From: Deltaproteobacteria bacterium
GTDB lineage: Bacteria; Myxococcota_A; UBA796; GCA-2862545
Assembly: GCA_006226595.1 (NCBI GenBank)
Contig: SBGP01000082.1
Location: 1 to 64,000 of the forward strand
Length of the DNA stretch: 64,000 nucleotides
Reading direction: 5' to 3'
Position 1 is the first letter of the stretch, and the number at the start of each line of letters is the position of its first letter. The translations under genes and the position numbers were made by a program. The notes under the pieces were generated by a model that worked only from the letters and a program-made list of their open reading frames with translations, had not been told where the DNA came from and ran no database searches. Of this stretch, positions 17,598 through 26,047 are shown piece by piece.

Positions 17598-17693
17598 AGG
17601 AAGTCGTTGCCCTCCGGACCGGGTCGAATCCAGCCCGACGGTCCCGGTGGCGCCGCCACCGGGCTTTCGCCGGCCTTCGGCGCTCCCCGACCA
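17598..17693 (+). pseudogene. Broken tRNA-Pro 3'-half remnant
   Basis: Three short pieces of the intact tRNA appear in the same order: AGGAAGTCGTTG near 17599, GTCGAATCCAG near 17622 and CTCCCCGACCA near 17683. They are interrupted by unrelated GC-rich DNA, including a hairpin-like CGGTGGC...GCCACCGG. The 5' half, anticodon and acceptor pairing are missing, so this cannot form a tRNA. It fits a decayed tandem duplicate. Confidence 0.55.
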
Positions 17694-17774
17694 CTTCAAG
17701 ACCCGCCTTCCACTCGGAAGGCGGGTCTTGTCGTTTCAAGGATCCCGCTCTGGCCTCGAAGCCACCACGTCCTC
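17685..17774 (+). repeat. Direct repeat copy 2
   Basis: This is the second copy of the block at 17425-17514, with the same CCCCGACCACTTCA start and the same terminator stem. Mismatches are concentrated at its distal end. Confidence 0.8.
17700..17735 (+). terminator. Duplicated terminator hairpin
   Basis: The same 12-bp GACCCGCCTTCC/GGAAGGCGGGTC stem with an ACTC loop and TTGTCGTTT is found 260 bp after the first. It lies downstream of the convergent HEAT-like gene as well and could terminate either strand. Confidence 0.7.
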
Positions 17775-17806
17775 AGTGACCCCATCGCCGAGCTCCGACC
17801 GCTCCC

Positions 17807-18229
17807 CTACTCCGCGAGCGTCGACCACTCCGCCATGCCACGCCAACGCTCGCCCACCCGCCGATCCAGCGCGTCGACCACCGCGTTGCGCCCCGGCCCG
17901 ACGCCGATGGCGAGGAGCGCGTCGACGGCCTCCGCGCGAACCTCGTCGATCACGCTGTGGACGGCGAGCGCGACGAGCACGTCGACTGCAGGCTCGTGGC
18001 GCAGCTCGCCGAGCTCGCGAATGGCCTCGCGCATCGCACCGACGCGCCCCATGCGCTGCTTGGCCAGCGCCGAGATCCTCGCGGACTCCGCGGCCTCGGC
18101 CTCGGTCGGCCCGCTCTCTGGAGGCTGACGGGACAGCAGCTCGGCCGTGAACAGCGGAGAGGCCTGGAGCATCGTGAGCAGCCGCTCGGGCGTGCGCTTC
18201 ATCGCCGTGCCCCCGGCGGCAAATCCCAT
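17807..18229 (-). CDS. Small HEAT-like repeat protein
   Basis: This protein has 140 residues. The ATG at 18229 has GAGGGA just upstream; a second ATG at 18202 is possible. The first half is a helical region (ERLLTMLQASPLFTAELL). The second half shows paired amphipathic helices of HEAT type: AMREAIRELGELRHEPAVDV, then VIDEVRAEAVDALLAIG, then RNAVVDALDRRVGE. HEAT repeats form protein-binding scaffolds, and no enzymatic motif is visible. It has no operon partner: the tRNA-Pro repeats lie downstream and the phosphatase gene lies 188 bp upstream in the opposite order. Confidence 0.55.
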   Translation of the reverse strand: MGFAAGGTAMKRTPERLLTMLQASPLFTAELLSRQPPESGPTEAEAAESARISALAKQRMGRVGAMREAIRELGELRHEPAVDVLVALAVHSVIDEVRAEAVDALLAIGVGPGRNAVVDALDRRVGERWRGMAEWSTLAE

Positions 18230-18417
18230 CTCGTCCCTCGCATGTCGTCCTCCCCCGTCCGCGTGCTGAGGCGCGACAGACCCGGCCCGCACGCCCGCTA
18301 GTATCCCGAGGTCCCACGGACGAGTCGACCGGCTGCTTCCTCCGCCCTTCGCGCGCGCCGAGGATGCGCAGCTGCCGGCGGCGACGGACTGTATCCACAC
18401 GAGCAAGCTCGCGGTGG

Positions 18418-19347
18418 TCAGTCGACGATCTGGACCTGACCGGCCTCGATGCTCAGCGCCGCGGGACTTCCGCCGTAGTAGGCGGCCATGCCCACGTCCA
18501 TCAGCCACACCCGCCCGTCACAAGCTGGGTTCGCCATGTCCTGCACCGTGTGGCCCACCACCATGCGCTCGGCACCGAGGATCTGCAGGGCATCGGTCAG
18601 CGTGTCGCAGGCCAGCGCGTCGGGTGCGTCGCTGTACAGCCGGTTCCACACCGGCCCCTCGCCGCCGATCCACTGGCTGGGCTTGCTGGTCTCGCCTCGC
18701 ATCCACGACTGCACGTCGCCGTTGATGCGCGCCAGCCCCGCCTCGGCGTGGGATGGGAGGATGCCGCCGTGCACGAACACGGTGTCGTCGACCTGCATCG
18801 CGAGGTTGTGTCCCGCGAGCACCATGGCGTAGGGCCCGCCCGGGCGGAAAGCGGCGACGCGGCCGCGCTCGCCCTCGGGGTAGCCCATCACCAGGGAGTC
18901 GCTCGTATCGTAGGGCGTGTCCGCGAAGTCCGCCCAGCCCCCGGCGGTCACGTAGCGGAAGTCGAGCTCGACCTGCATGGTCTCGTGGTTTCCGAGCAGC
19001 GGGTAGAAGCCGCCGCCCGCGGCCCAGGCCTGCTCCGAGAGGGACTCGAACAGGTCGAGGATCGCCTGCTCGCCGTCGCCGCGGTCGAGCTGATCGCCGG
19101 TCTGAACAGCCACGGTATCGCCGCCGATCCAGGTACCCGCCTCGTTCACGAGTCCGGCGAGCTGGAGGACCTCGAGGGTGGCGAGGTAGTCACCGTGCAC
19201 ATCCGCGAAGGCCACGACCTTGCCCGGTGCGGTGATCACCGACGGTGGCGGCGTGATCCAGGGTCCGCGGTCCACCACCGTGTCGACGGCATCGTCGCCG
19301 GGAGTCGAGCAGCCGAAGAGGACGAGGACGGGCAGCAGGCGGTGCAT
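18418..19347 (-). CDS. Shewanella-like metallophosphatase lipoprotein
   Basis: This 309-residue protein has a lipobox LFGC near residue 13. The mature chain has all metallophosphoesterase motifs: FADVHGD, TGDQLDRGD, LLGNHETM and a late VVGHTVQ. Order and spacing match the Shewanella-like (SLP/Shelphs) branch of PPP-type phosphatases, which use two metal ions to hydrolyse phosphomonoesters, including phosphoprotein substrates in eukaryotes. The lipid anchor places it outside the cytoplasm. ATG 19347 has a GGAG site upstream. No operon partner is evident. Confidence 0.82.
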   Translation of the reverse strand: MHRLLPVLVLFGCSTPGDDAVDTVVDRGPWITPPPSVITAPGKVVAFADVHGDYLATLEVLQLAGLVNEAGTWIGGDTVAVQTGDQLDRGDGEQAILDLFESLSEQAWAAGGGFYPLLGNHETMQVELDFRYVTAGGWADFADTPYDTSDSLVMGYPEGERGRVAAFRPGGPYAMVLAGHNLAMQVDDTVFVHGGILPSHAEAGLARINGDVQSWMRGETSKPSQWIGGEGPVWNRLYSDAPDALACDTLTDALQILGAERMVVGHTVQDMANPACDGRVWLMDVGMAAYYGGSPAALSIEAGQVQIVD

Positions 19348-19556
19348 GGCATCTCCAGCGTCCGCCCATAGCCCTCGCGACGAGAAACCTCCGCAACGAA
19401 GGCGTGAGCGAATGGTCACTCCGAACGCACGGACGTCCCGATCGCTGGCACGCGTCAGCCGCGGATGCGCATAGCGCACGCGACCGCGAATCCACCCTGG
19501 CAAGGTGGCCTATCGCGGCCTAGGATCCGGCTACCTCGTTCTCCTCGGAGGTTGCC

Positions 19557-20750
19557 ATGGGTCACGCACGCAAGACGCGTCCGTCCGAAGAAGAAGTCCG
19601 CAAGAAGAAGGGCGCCAAGTCCTCGGACCAGTCCGCCGGCCCCCGTGCCGGCACCAGCAACGCGATGCTCGCCGAGCAGATGCCGGCGAACGAGGCGGAG
19701 CAGTCCCCCTTCGAGCGCCTCCTCCAGATGGAAGAAGAGGAGGAAGCCGTCCAGGCCTCCATGGAAGAGGAAGAAGAGACCCTCCAGATGGAAGAAGAGG
19801 AGGAAGCCGTCCAGGCCTCCATGGAAGAGGAGGAAGAGACCCTCCAGATGGAAGAAGAGGAGGAAGCCGTCCAGGCCTCCATGGAAGAGGAAGAAGAGAC
19901 CCTCCAGGCCTCCATGGAAGAGGAAGAAGAGACCCTCCAGGCTTCCATGGAAGAGGAGGAAGAGACCCTCCAGATGGAAGAAGAGGAGGAAGCCGTCCAG
20001 GCCTCCATGGAAGAGGAGGAAGAGACCCTCCAGATGGAAGAGGAGGAGGAAGCCGTCCAGGCCTCTATGGAAGAGGAAGAAGAGACCCTCCAGGCCTCCA
20101 TGGAAGAGGAGGAAGAGACCCTCCAGATGGAAGAGGAGGAGGAAGCCGTCCAGGCCTCCATGGAAGAGGAAGAGGAGACCCTCCAGATGGAAGAGGAGGA
20201 GGAAGCCGTCCAGGCCTCCATGGAAGAGGAAGAAGAGACCCTCCAGGCCTCCATGGAAGAGGAGGAAGAGACCCTCCAGATGGAGGAAGAGGAGGAGGAG
20301 GCGCAGATGGCCGGCGACAAGGCCAAGGGCAACCGCACCGAGCGTCGCAAGCAGCGCATGCGCAACGCGGATGCCGGCGCCGGCGAGGAGCTGCCCGCCC
20401 AGGTCCGCGGCAAGTTCGAGGCGGCGATGGGCGTGGACCTCTCGGACGTACGGGTGCACACCGGCGACAAGGCCGAGGCCGTGGGCGCCAAGGCCTTCGC
20501 AGCCGGCAACGACCTGCACTTCAACAAGGCACGCTACAACCCCGGCACCAAGGAAGGCGACGAGCTCATCGGCCACGAGCTGGCCCACGTCATCCAGCAG
20601 CGAGCCGGTCGCGTCAGCGGCTTCGGTGGAAGCGAGGGCATGGAGTCGGAAGCCTGGGAGGTCGGCCGCAAGGCCGCCGCGGGAGAAGAGGTCCAGGTGC
20701 CCGGCGCCCAGTCCCAGGAAGACGAAGAGAAGAAGCGAAACGGGACCTGA
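19557..20750 (+). CDS. DUF4157 (eCIS-core) protein with long acidic repeat
   Basis: This 397-residue protein has a basic N-terminus (ARKTRP, VRKKKGAKSS). Residues 56-239 are a tandem repeat of two units, a 20-residue form (LQMEEEEEAVQASMEEEEET, seven copies) and an 11-residue form (LQASMEEEEET, four copies). The C-terminal domain has LSDVRVHTGDKAEAV, AFAAGNDLHF and the zinc-protease-type motif HELAHVIQQRAG near residue 340. This is the DUF4157 domain, often found on cargo of extracellular contractile injection systems and in polymorphic toxins. No such apparatus is encoded nearby. There is no signal peptide. GGAGG precedes the ATG. Confidence 0.8.
   Translation: MGHARKTRPSEEEVRKKKGAKSSDQSAGPRAGTSNAMLAEQMPANEAEQSPFERLLQMEEEEEAVQASMEEEEETLQMEEEEEAVQASMEEEEETLQMEEEEEAVQASMEEEEETLQASMEEEEETLQASMEEEEETLQMEEEEEAVQASMEEEEETLQMEEEEEAVQASMEEEEETLQASMEEEEETLQMEEEEEAVQASMEEEEETLQMEEEEEAVQASMEEEEETLQASMEEEEETLQMEEEEEEAQMAGDKAKGNRTERRKQRMRNADAGAGEELPAQVRGKFEAAMGVDLSDVRVHTGDKAEAVGAKAFAAGNDLHFNKARYNPGTKEGDELIGHELAHVIQQRAGRVSGFGGSEGMESEAWEVGRKAAAGEEVQVPGAQSQEDEEKKRNGT
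19722..20273 (+). repeat. In-frame tandem repeat coding for Glu-rich units
   Basis: The array is built from 60-bp and 33-bp units in the order 3 long, 2 short, 2 long, 1 short, 2 long, 1 short, with a partial unit after it. Units are nearly identical at DNA level, differing mainly by GAA/GAG and GCC/GCT/TCC/TCT third-base changes, so the array expanded recently and stays in frame. Confidence 0.9.
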
Positions 20751-20876
20751 TCCCCGGTGAGGTGAGCCGACGCCGAGCCCGCATGTTCCCGGCGTCCGGC
20801 CCTCCCGGAAAGAATTCAGAAAGACCCGAAAACAGGCGGAAAACCTACTGTCCTCTTGCCACCCGGAGAGGACACC

Positions 20877-21800
20877 ATGACCCGCAACCCCACCGCCCTG
20901 TTCACCCTCGCTGTCACCCTGCTCGCGGCCCCCGCCGCGCTCGCCACGGACCCGATCGCCGACCAGGCGCGGGACGAGTCCGGCGAAGCCTTCGAGCACC
21001 AGAACGACGCCGTCGACGAGTGGGTGCCCGTCGCGCCCGGCTCGCCGATCATGGCCGACGCCCAGCGCGACACGAAGCGCACCTGGGACCTGCTCGGGGT
21101 GCAGTTCGACGCCCAGGCCGGACACACGCTCGTGTTCCTCGGCCCGCGCTACCAGGCCTTCACCAAGCCCGGCCTGTACATCGACGCCCAGATCGGCCTC
21201 GGCGTGACCAACCCCGCCCGCGACGGCGCGCCGGTCTTTCTCGAGAGCGAGGCCTATGCCGGCTGGGCTCTCGGCATGGGCCGCAAGGCGCGACCCTCGA
21301 AGTTCAACGTCGGCCAGAAGACCGCGAACGTCGGGGGCGACACGATGGCCTACTCGTACGAGACCACGGTCATGGCCCAGCGTCACCTCGTGGCCTACGG
21401 CGGCGTGCGCAGCTTCGCCGGGCACGGACCCGACCTGGTCGGCGGCGGTGTGGCCCCCGGCTACTTCGCCCTCGCCGGCGGCATCGCCAAGTTCCGCACC
21501 TGGCGCGAGGTCCAGCACGTGAACGGGCTCACCCGCACGCTGCGCGGCGTGGAGGGCTGGGACATGCGCGTGTACTTCGCCCCGCAGAACAGCGATCCCG
21601 AGGGCTTCTCCAACTTCAAGCACTTCGGCGGCGAGGTGCGCATCCACCGCACCGCCGAGATCGGCAAGGGCGCGACGCCCTTCCACCTCGGCATCGGCAT
21701 CGAGCCCGGCCTCGGCGGCATGATCCGCATGGGCATGATGTTCCCCGTCGCCACGCCGATGTCCGGAAAGCTCGGCAAGACCGGTGAGTTCCTGCGCTGA
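20877..21800 (+). CDS. Outer-membrane-like secreted protein
   Basis: This 307-residue protein has a clear signal peptide (LFTLAVTLLAAPAALA). The mature chain alternates hydrophobic and polar residues with many Gly, Tyr and Phe (GLYIDAQIGLGV, YAGWALGMG, HLVAYGGVRSFAG, HLGIGIEPGLGGMIRMGMMF), as in beta-barrel or outer-membrane beta proteins. No family is recognised. The ATG at 20877 follows CCGGAGAGG. It is transcribed in the same direction as the DUF4157 gene but 126 bp away. A strong nested hairpin separates it from the convergent FHA gene. Confidence 0.6.
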   Translation: MTRNPTALFTLAVTLLAAPAALATDPIADQARDESGEAFEHQNDAVDEWVPVAPGSPIMADAQRDTKRTWDLLGVQFDAQAGHTLVFLGPRYQAFTKPGLYIDAQIGLGVTNPARDGAPVFLESEAYAGWALGMGRKARPSKFNVGQKTANVGGDTMAYSYETTVMAQRHLVAYGGVRSFAGHGPDLVGGGVAPGYFALAGGIAKFRTWREVQHVNGLTRTLRGVEGWDMRVYFAPQNSDPEGFSNFKHFGGEVRIHRTAEIGKGATPFHLGIGIEPGLGGMIRMGMMFPVATPMSGKLGKTGEFLR

Positions 21801-21811
21801 TGCGCCGCACT

Positions 21812-21876
21812 GTCGAGGGTCCCGCGAACCACCCGCTCCGGGTGGCATCGGGGCGCGGCCTAGCGGGGCCCTCGAC
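21812..21876. terminator. Nested two-helix hairpin between convergent genes
   Basis: GTCGAGGGTCCCGC pairs with GCGGGGCCCTCGAC (14 bp, one G-U) and encloses an inner CCACCC/GGGTGG hairpin. It ends 12 bp before the stop codon of the FHA gene, so it is a likely two-way terminator, though without a U-run. Confidence 0.6.
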
Positions 21877-21888
21877 CCCACCTCCGGC

Positions 21889-22845
21889 TCACTCGACGGT
21901 CACCTCGTCGAGGCGCAGCCGGAGGTGTTTGCGCTTCTTCTCGAGGAACCAGGGGTCGAAGCCGGCCGCCTCGAGCTCCCGGCGAACGCGATGCACGAGC
22001 ACGTGGTAGTTGTTCGCCTCCTGCGCGAAGCGCTCCCGCCCCCAGATGCCCGCAGCCACGTCATCGTCGTGCATCCAGCCTCGCTCGTCGGCGGGAAGGC
22101 CGGCGGCCAGGTCGTCGGAGAGCTTGCGGGCGAGCACGAACAACAGCGTGGCCCGGACCTCTGAGGTCACGGTGTGCACCTCACCAGAGCGGCGCTGTTG
22201 CAACACAGCCCTGGCACCGGTGGGACCGTTGAGGGACACGGCGAGGGCATAGGGAAACCGCGCCTGTTCGAGCCCCTCGGTGCGGGTAGCCCCTCCCGAC
22301 GCGGCCCACAGGGCAAAGCGCTGCCCGCCGACCGTGAACGCCTGGCCGAGGGCCACCGGGCGGGTCTCACCATCCTCGCCAAGTACCCACTCGCCGTCGA
22401 CGTGGAGAAGGACCAGGGCCACGGGCGAGGCCTCGGGCAGGCGCACGTCACAGGTCGGCGCCGAGCCGAAGCGCAGCTGATCCGCGAGCACGGGAACCTC
22501 CACGCCCGAGTCGAGACCCCTCACGACCACCGCCAGGGGCAGGTCCTCGTCGAGCTCCCCCACGACCCGCAGGGTGACGACCTCACCCAGGACCACCGGC
22601 CGTCCGACCGCGAGCTCAGCCCGCCCCGTGAGCGGCTCGCCGCCCGTGGTGGTGCCGTTGCGGCTGCCGAGGTCCTCCACGTAGACCGCACCACCCTCGA
22701 CCCAGATCACGAGGTGTCGGCTCGACACCCGGGGCTCGGCGAGCACGAGGTCGTTGGTGGTCGCCCGCCCCACGTGGACCGGCCGGACATCGAGGGGGTG
22801 CGTGTGGAGCACCTTGCCGTCGTGCACGAGCTCGATGCGCAGCAT
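21889..22845 (-). CDS. FHA domain protein with C-terminal winged-helix-like domain
   Basis: This protein has 318 residues. Residues ~1-95 form an FHA domain (VGRATTNDLVL, SSRHLVIWV, EDLGSRNGT). A middle beta region of about 100 residues may be a second, degenerate FHA-like fold. The C-terminal ~110 residues carry GWMHDDDVAAGIWG and an Asn/Arg helix (NNYHVLVHRVRRELEAAGF), the same pattern as the FHA protein at 2051-2791. It starts one base after the stop of the large kinase gene, so the two are co-translated. The likely role is to bind the kinase's phosphothreonine and act downstream, possibly on DNA. Confidence 0.75.
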   Translation of the reverse strand: MLRIELVHDGKVLHTHPLDVRPVHVGRATTNDLVLAEPRVSSRHLVIWVEGGAVYVEDLGSRNGTTTGGEPLTGRAELAVGRPVVLGEVVTLRVVGELDEDLPLAVVVRGLDSGVEVPVLADQLRFGSAPTCDVRLPEASPVALVLLHVDGEWVLGEDGETRPVALGQAFTVGGQRFALWAASGGATRTEGLEQARFPYALAVSLNGPTGARAVLQQRRSGEVHTVTSEVRATLLFVLARKLSDDLAAGLPADERGWMHDDDVAAGIWGRERFAQEANNYHVLVHRVRRELEAAGFDPWFLEKKRKHLRLRLDEVTVE

Positions 22846-22846
22846 G

Positions 22847-25800
22847 TCAGCCTCCGCGGTCGGCGAGCATCGCGGCGAAGCGCGTGGACAGCGCACGCGC
22901 GACCGCGGCCCGCTCCGGGTCCCCTCGATCCTGCCACGAGCGGGCCGCGAGCTCTGCCAGGTGGGGTGCCTCCGACTCGAGATGGGCGGGAAGAACGCCC
23001 TCGGCGGCTGTCGCTGCGCGGTCGAAGGCCTCGCACTCGCCGAGTCCCGCGCGGATCGGCAGCTCCACGACGTGCTCCACGTCGATCAGGTCGACCCTGC
23101 GAAGCCGACGGAGAGGCTGCACCAGACCCGCCCGCACCTCGGCGGCCTCGGCCCAGCGCCCGAGCTCGACCAGCGCGAGCGAGAGATTGCTCGCGGGCAC
23201 GACCCACTCGTCGCTGCCCAGGGCCCGCCAGTCGGCCACCACCAACCGGTAGGCCTCGGCAGCCTCGACAAACTGCCCGCGCAGGTGCTGCACCACGGCC
23301 TGATCCCCGCGTGTGTTGGCGAGTCCCCAGCGGTCGCCGACGGCCGCGAAGGCCCGCGCCGCCCGGTGCAGCGCGCTCTCCATGCCGTCGAGGTCCCCTC
23401 GGGTGAAGGCGACCGCCGCGCGAACCCGGAAGAGCTCTGCCGCGTGGTGATCGGGCACCTCACCGTCCGCCACGGCGTCGAGCGCCTGCTCGGCCTCGTC
23501 GGGACGGCGCAGCTTGAGGTGCGCACCCGCGCGAATCACCGCGATGCGCAGCGCGATCTGGCGGTCGCGCACCAGCCCCGCAGCCCGATCGAGCAGCTCC
23601 GCGCCTCGCTCGGGTTCGCCCGTGTACACGTCCGCGAGCGCCATCGTGGCCAGTCCGTCCGCCTCGATGTCCGCATCACCGAGGCGTCGGCCGAGCGCCT
23701 GGACCTCCTCGCCGATCGCGCGCGTCTTCGCGTACTCGCCCATAAACCGCCAGGTGACCGCCTCGCGGGTGAGGCCGGGCGCCCATCGCGGGTCGTCGGG
23801 ACCCGCGCCGACCTCGTGCATCAGCCTTCGCCATCGCGCGTAGCCATGGCGCGCGGCGGTGAACTCCGAGCGCAGGTGCGCGTGGTGTGCCGCGGCGAGT
23901 AGCGGGTCGAGCGCCTGTTCCTTGTGTCCGGATGCGAGCAGGTGCCGCGCACGCTCCGCCGGTGTCCGAGCGAACGGCAGGCAGCGCGCGTGGGCGGCGG
24001 CCCAGCGCGTCCCGGCGCGCTCCCGCAGGGCCTCGAGCACGCCCACGTGAGCGAACGCCATCGCCCGGCCCTCGGAGAGAGCGAGCCCGCTCCGCACCAG
24101 GACCCGCTCGGCTTCCGCCGCCGACGCCCCACACAAGTCACTCCACGCCTCCCGCCGCACCCTCGGACCCAGGGCAGCCGCGAGCTCCACCGCCTCGGAG
24201 AGCTCCGGGTGCTCTGCGAGCAGCGCGTCCACCCGGTCCGACCAGACCCGACCCGGATCGGGCGGGGCAAACGGGCCGACGACGAGGCCGTGTTCCCCCT
24301 GCGCCACGGCTCCCTGGGCGACCGCCGCGTCCAGCAGCTGCAGCGTCCACCCAGGCAGGCCCCCTCCCAGCTCCGCAAGCTGCCCGGCCGAAGCCATGCT
24401 CAGCCCCAGGGCCGCCTCGACGAGCGGACCGCGGTGCTCCACGTCGAGGGCCCCGAGTGTCAGCGCGCAGTCCACGTCTACGGGAAGCTCCTCGGTGAGC
24501 GGGTGGGTGAGGAGCGCGAGGACCGGGGCCTCGGTGAGCGCGTCGAGTACGCGCAGCCCATCGGGCCAGCGATGCACGTCGTCGAGCACCAGGACGAGCA
24601 CCCGGCCTTCGGACCACGTGCGCAGCGCGCCCGCGAGGGCCGCCGGGGGCGCCGCCACCCCTGGGGTGAGCACCGCGGCGAGGGCGTCCTCGCCGAGTCG
24701 AGCGCGGAGCTGAGCGCTGAGTCCGTGCTCGTCGAGGCCTCCGATCACGAGGGCCTCTCCGAGGGCGGTGGCGAGGGGCGCTTCTGTCTCCGGGCCCGCC
24801 ATGAGCCCTGCGGCGCCCGCCTCCCGGGCGAGCACCAGCAGCTCCGAGGCCAGCCGCGTGCAGCCAGCTCCCTCCGGCCCGCGAAGGCTCGCCACCCGTC
24901 GCCGACCCGTCGCCTCGACCTCGCGAAGCAGCGACCACAGCGCACCGACCTCGGCCCCGCGCCCCACCAGCGGCACCTGTCGGCGGCGAAGCAGTCCCCT
25001 TCCCGAGCCGCGCAGCACCCGGTGGAAGTGCGGCAGCCGCGGCTGCTCCGGGAGCGTGGCGTGCACGCGCGCCGCAGGCTCGACCGCGGTCACCGGTACC
25101 GCGAGGCCCGGCGGTGCGAGGTCCTCGGGTGGTCCCATGGCCGTGAGCGTCGCGCTGAGCGCCAGCGGGTCCGCAGTTCCCGCCGCGTGCTCGCCGTCGG
25201 TGGGAAGCGCTGCCGCGGCCTCGGCGGCCGTTCGGAATCGGCTCAGCGGGTCCTTCGCGAGCAGGCGAACCACCCAAGCCTCGAGCCCTGCCGGCACGGG
25301 AAAGCGCGGCATGAGACGCGGCGGGGCCAGCGTCAGGTGCGCCTCGGCCACCGCCTTGCCCTGGCCGGTGAACGGGGGGACGCCCGTCGCGAGCTCGAAC
25401 ACCACGCAGCCGAGCGCATAGAGGTCCGTCCACGGCCCCTCGAGCCGGGCCTGACCGCGGAGCTGCTCGGGCGCCGAGTAGCGCAGGGTGCCTCCGTGGG
25501 CCTCGCCGCCGAGCAAGCGCGACACCCCGAAGTCCGCGAGCTTGGGACCTGGGCGCTCGTCCCCGGCCGTGCACAGGATCACGTTGGCGGGCTTGAGGTC
25601 ACGATGGAGCAGGTCTCGGGCGTGCACGTGGGCCAGGCCGGCGAGCAGCGCGTCGGTGAGCGCCCGGAGCTCTGCCCAGCTCGCGGGCGGGTGGGCTCCG
25701 AGATGGCCACCGCTGGCGAGCTCCATCGCCATCCAGGGCGCCCCGTCTTCGCGAACTCCCACGTCGAAGATCCGCACCACACCTGGATGATCGAGGCGCG

Positions 25801-25972
25801 CCACCGCTTCTGCCTCTCGCAGGAAGGCGGCCCGCCGCGCGGGTCGACGCGCGAAGTCGTCGGTGAGCACCTTCACCGCCACCCGGTGCGTGCCGTCGGA
25901 GCCAAGCCACACCTCACCCATCGCCCCCGCATCGAGGCGCTCGTCGAGGGTGAAGATGCCCGCGCGTTCCAT
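22847..25972 (-). CDS. Ser/Thr kinase with AAA-type ATPase and TPR regions
   Basis: This protein has 1041 residues. The N-terminal ~265 form a Hanks kinase: glycine loop LDAGAMGEVW, lysine in VAVKVL, HRDLKPANV and ADFGVSR. A linker leads to an ATPase module with a Walker A-like GPEGAGCTRLA near 370 and a Walker B-like VLVLVLDDVHRW. The C-terminal ~450 residues are Ala/Leu/Arg helical repeats of TPR type. This layout matches the PknK-like / STAND-type regulators in which a kinase is fused to a signal-transducing ATPase. It has no membrane segment. It is the first gene of an operon with the FHA/winged-helix gene. Confidence 0.85.
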   Translation of the reverse strand: MERAGIFTLDERLDAGAMGEVWLGSDGTHRVAVKVLTDDFARRPARRAAFLREAEAVARLDHPGVVRIFDVGVREDGAPWMAMELASGGHLGAHPPASWAELRALTDALLAGLAHVHARDLLHRDLKPANVILCTAGDERPGPKLADFGVSRLLGGEAHGGTLRYSAPEQLRGQARLEGPWTDLYALGCVVFELATGVPPFTGQGKAVAEAHLTLAPPRLMPRFPVPAGLEAWVVRLLAKDPLSRFRTAAEAAAALPTDGEHAAGTADPLALSATLTAMGPPEDLAPPGLAVPVTAVEPAARVHATLPEQPRLPHFHRVLRGSGRGLLRRRQVPLVGRGAEVGALWSLLREVEATGRRRVASLRGPEGAGCTRLASELLVLAREAGAAGLMAGPETEAPLATALGEALVIGGLDEHGLSAQLRARLGEDALAAVLTPGVAAPPAALAGALRTWSEGRVLVLVLDDVHRWPDGLRVLDALTEAPVLALLTHPLTEELPVDVDCALTLGALDVEHRGPLVEAALGLSMASAGQLAELGGGLPGWTLQLLDAAVAQGAVAQGEHGLVVGPFAPPDPGRVWSDRVDALLAEHPELSEAVELAAALGPRVRREAWSDLCGASAAEAERVLVRSGLALSEGRAMAFAHVGVLEALRERAGTRWAAAHARCLPFARTPAERARHLLASGHKEQALDPLLAAAHHAHLRSEFTAARHGYARWRRLMHEVGAGPDDPRWAPGLTREAVTWRFMGEYAKTRAIGEEVQALGRRLGDADIEADGLATMALADVYTGEPERGAELLDRAAGLVRDRQIALRIAVIRAGAHLKLRRPDEAEQALDAVADGEVPDHHAAELFRVRAAVAFTRGDLDGMESALHRAARAFAAVGDRWGLANTRGDQAVVQHLRGQFVEAAEAYRLVVADWRALGSDEWVVPASNLSLALVELGRWAEAAEVRAGLVQPLRRLRRVDLIDVEHVVELPIRAGLGECEAFDRAATAAEGVLPAHLESEAPHLAELAARSWQDRGDPERAAVARALSTRFAAMLADRGG

Positions 25973-26047
25973 GCGGCGAGGCTAGCAGGGGCGATGCGCC
26001 GCGAGAACCGCCGAACCCCGGTGCGTTGCCGCGGAACCTGAGGACAT

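Noticed and set aside
17425-17774. Active integrated element at tRNA-Pro
   Set aside because: Only 260 bp separate the repeats and there is no integrase gene, so no element is present now.
17436-17806. Short reading frames between the two tRNA-Pro repeat copies
   Set aside because: They have no ribosome site, run over the terminator stems and show composition typical of chance frames in GC-rich DNA.
19722-20273. CRISPR-like direct repeats
   Set aside because: The repeats are contiguous, in frame and code for Glu-rich units; there are no spacers.
19557-20750. Part of an extracellular contractile injection system locus
   Set aside because: No sheath, tube, baseplate or ATPase gene of that kind is encoded within the window.
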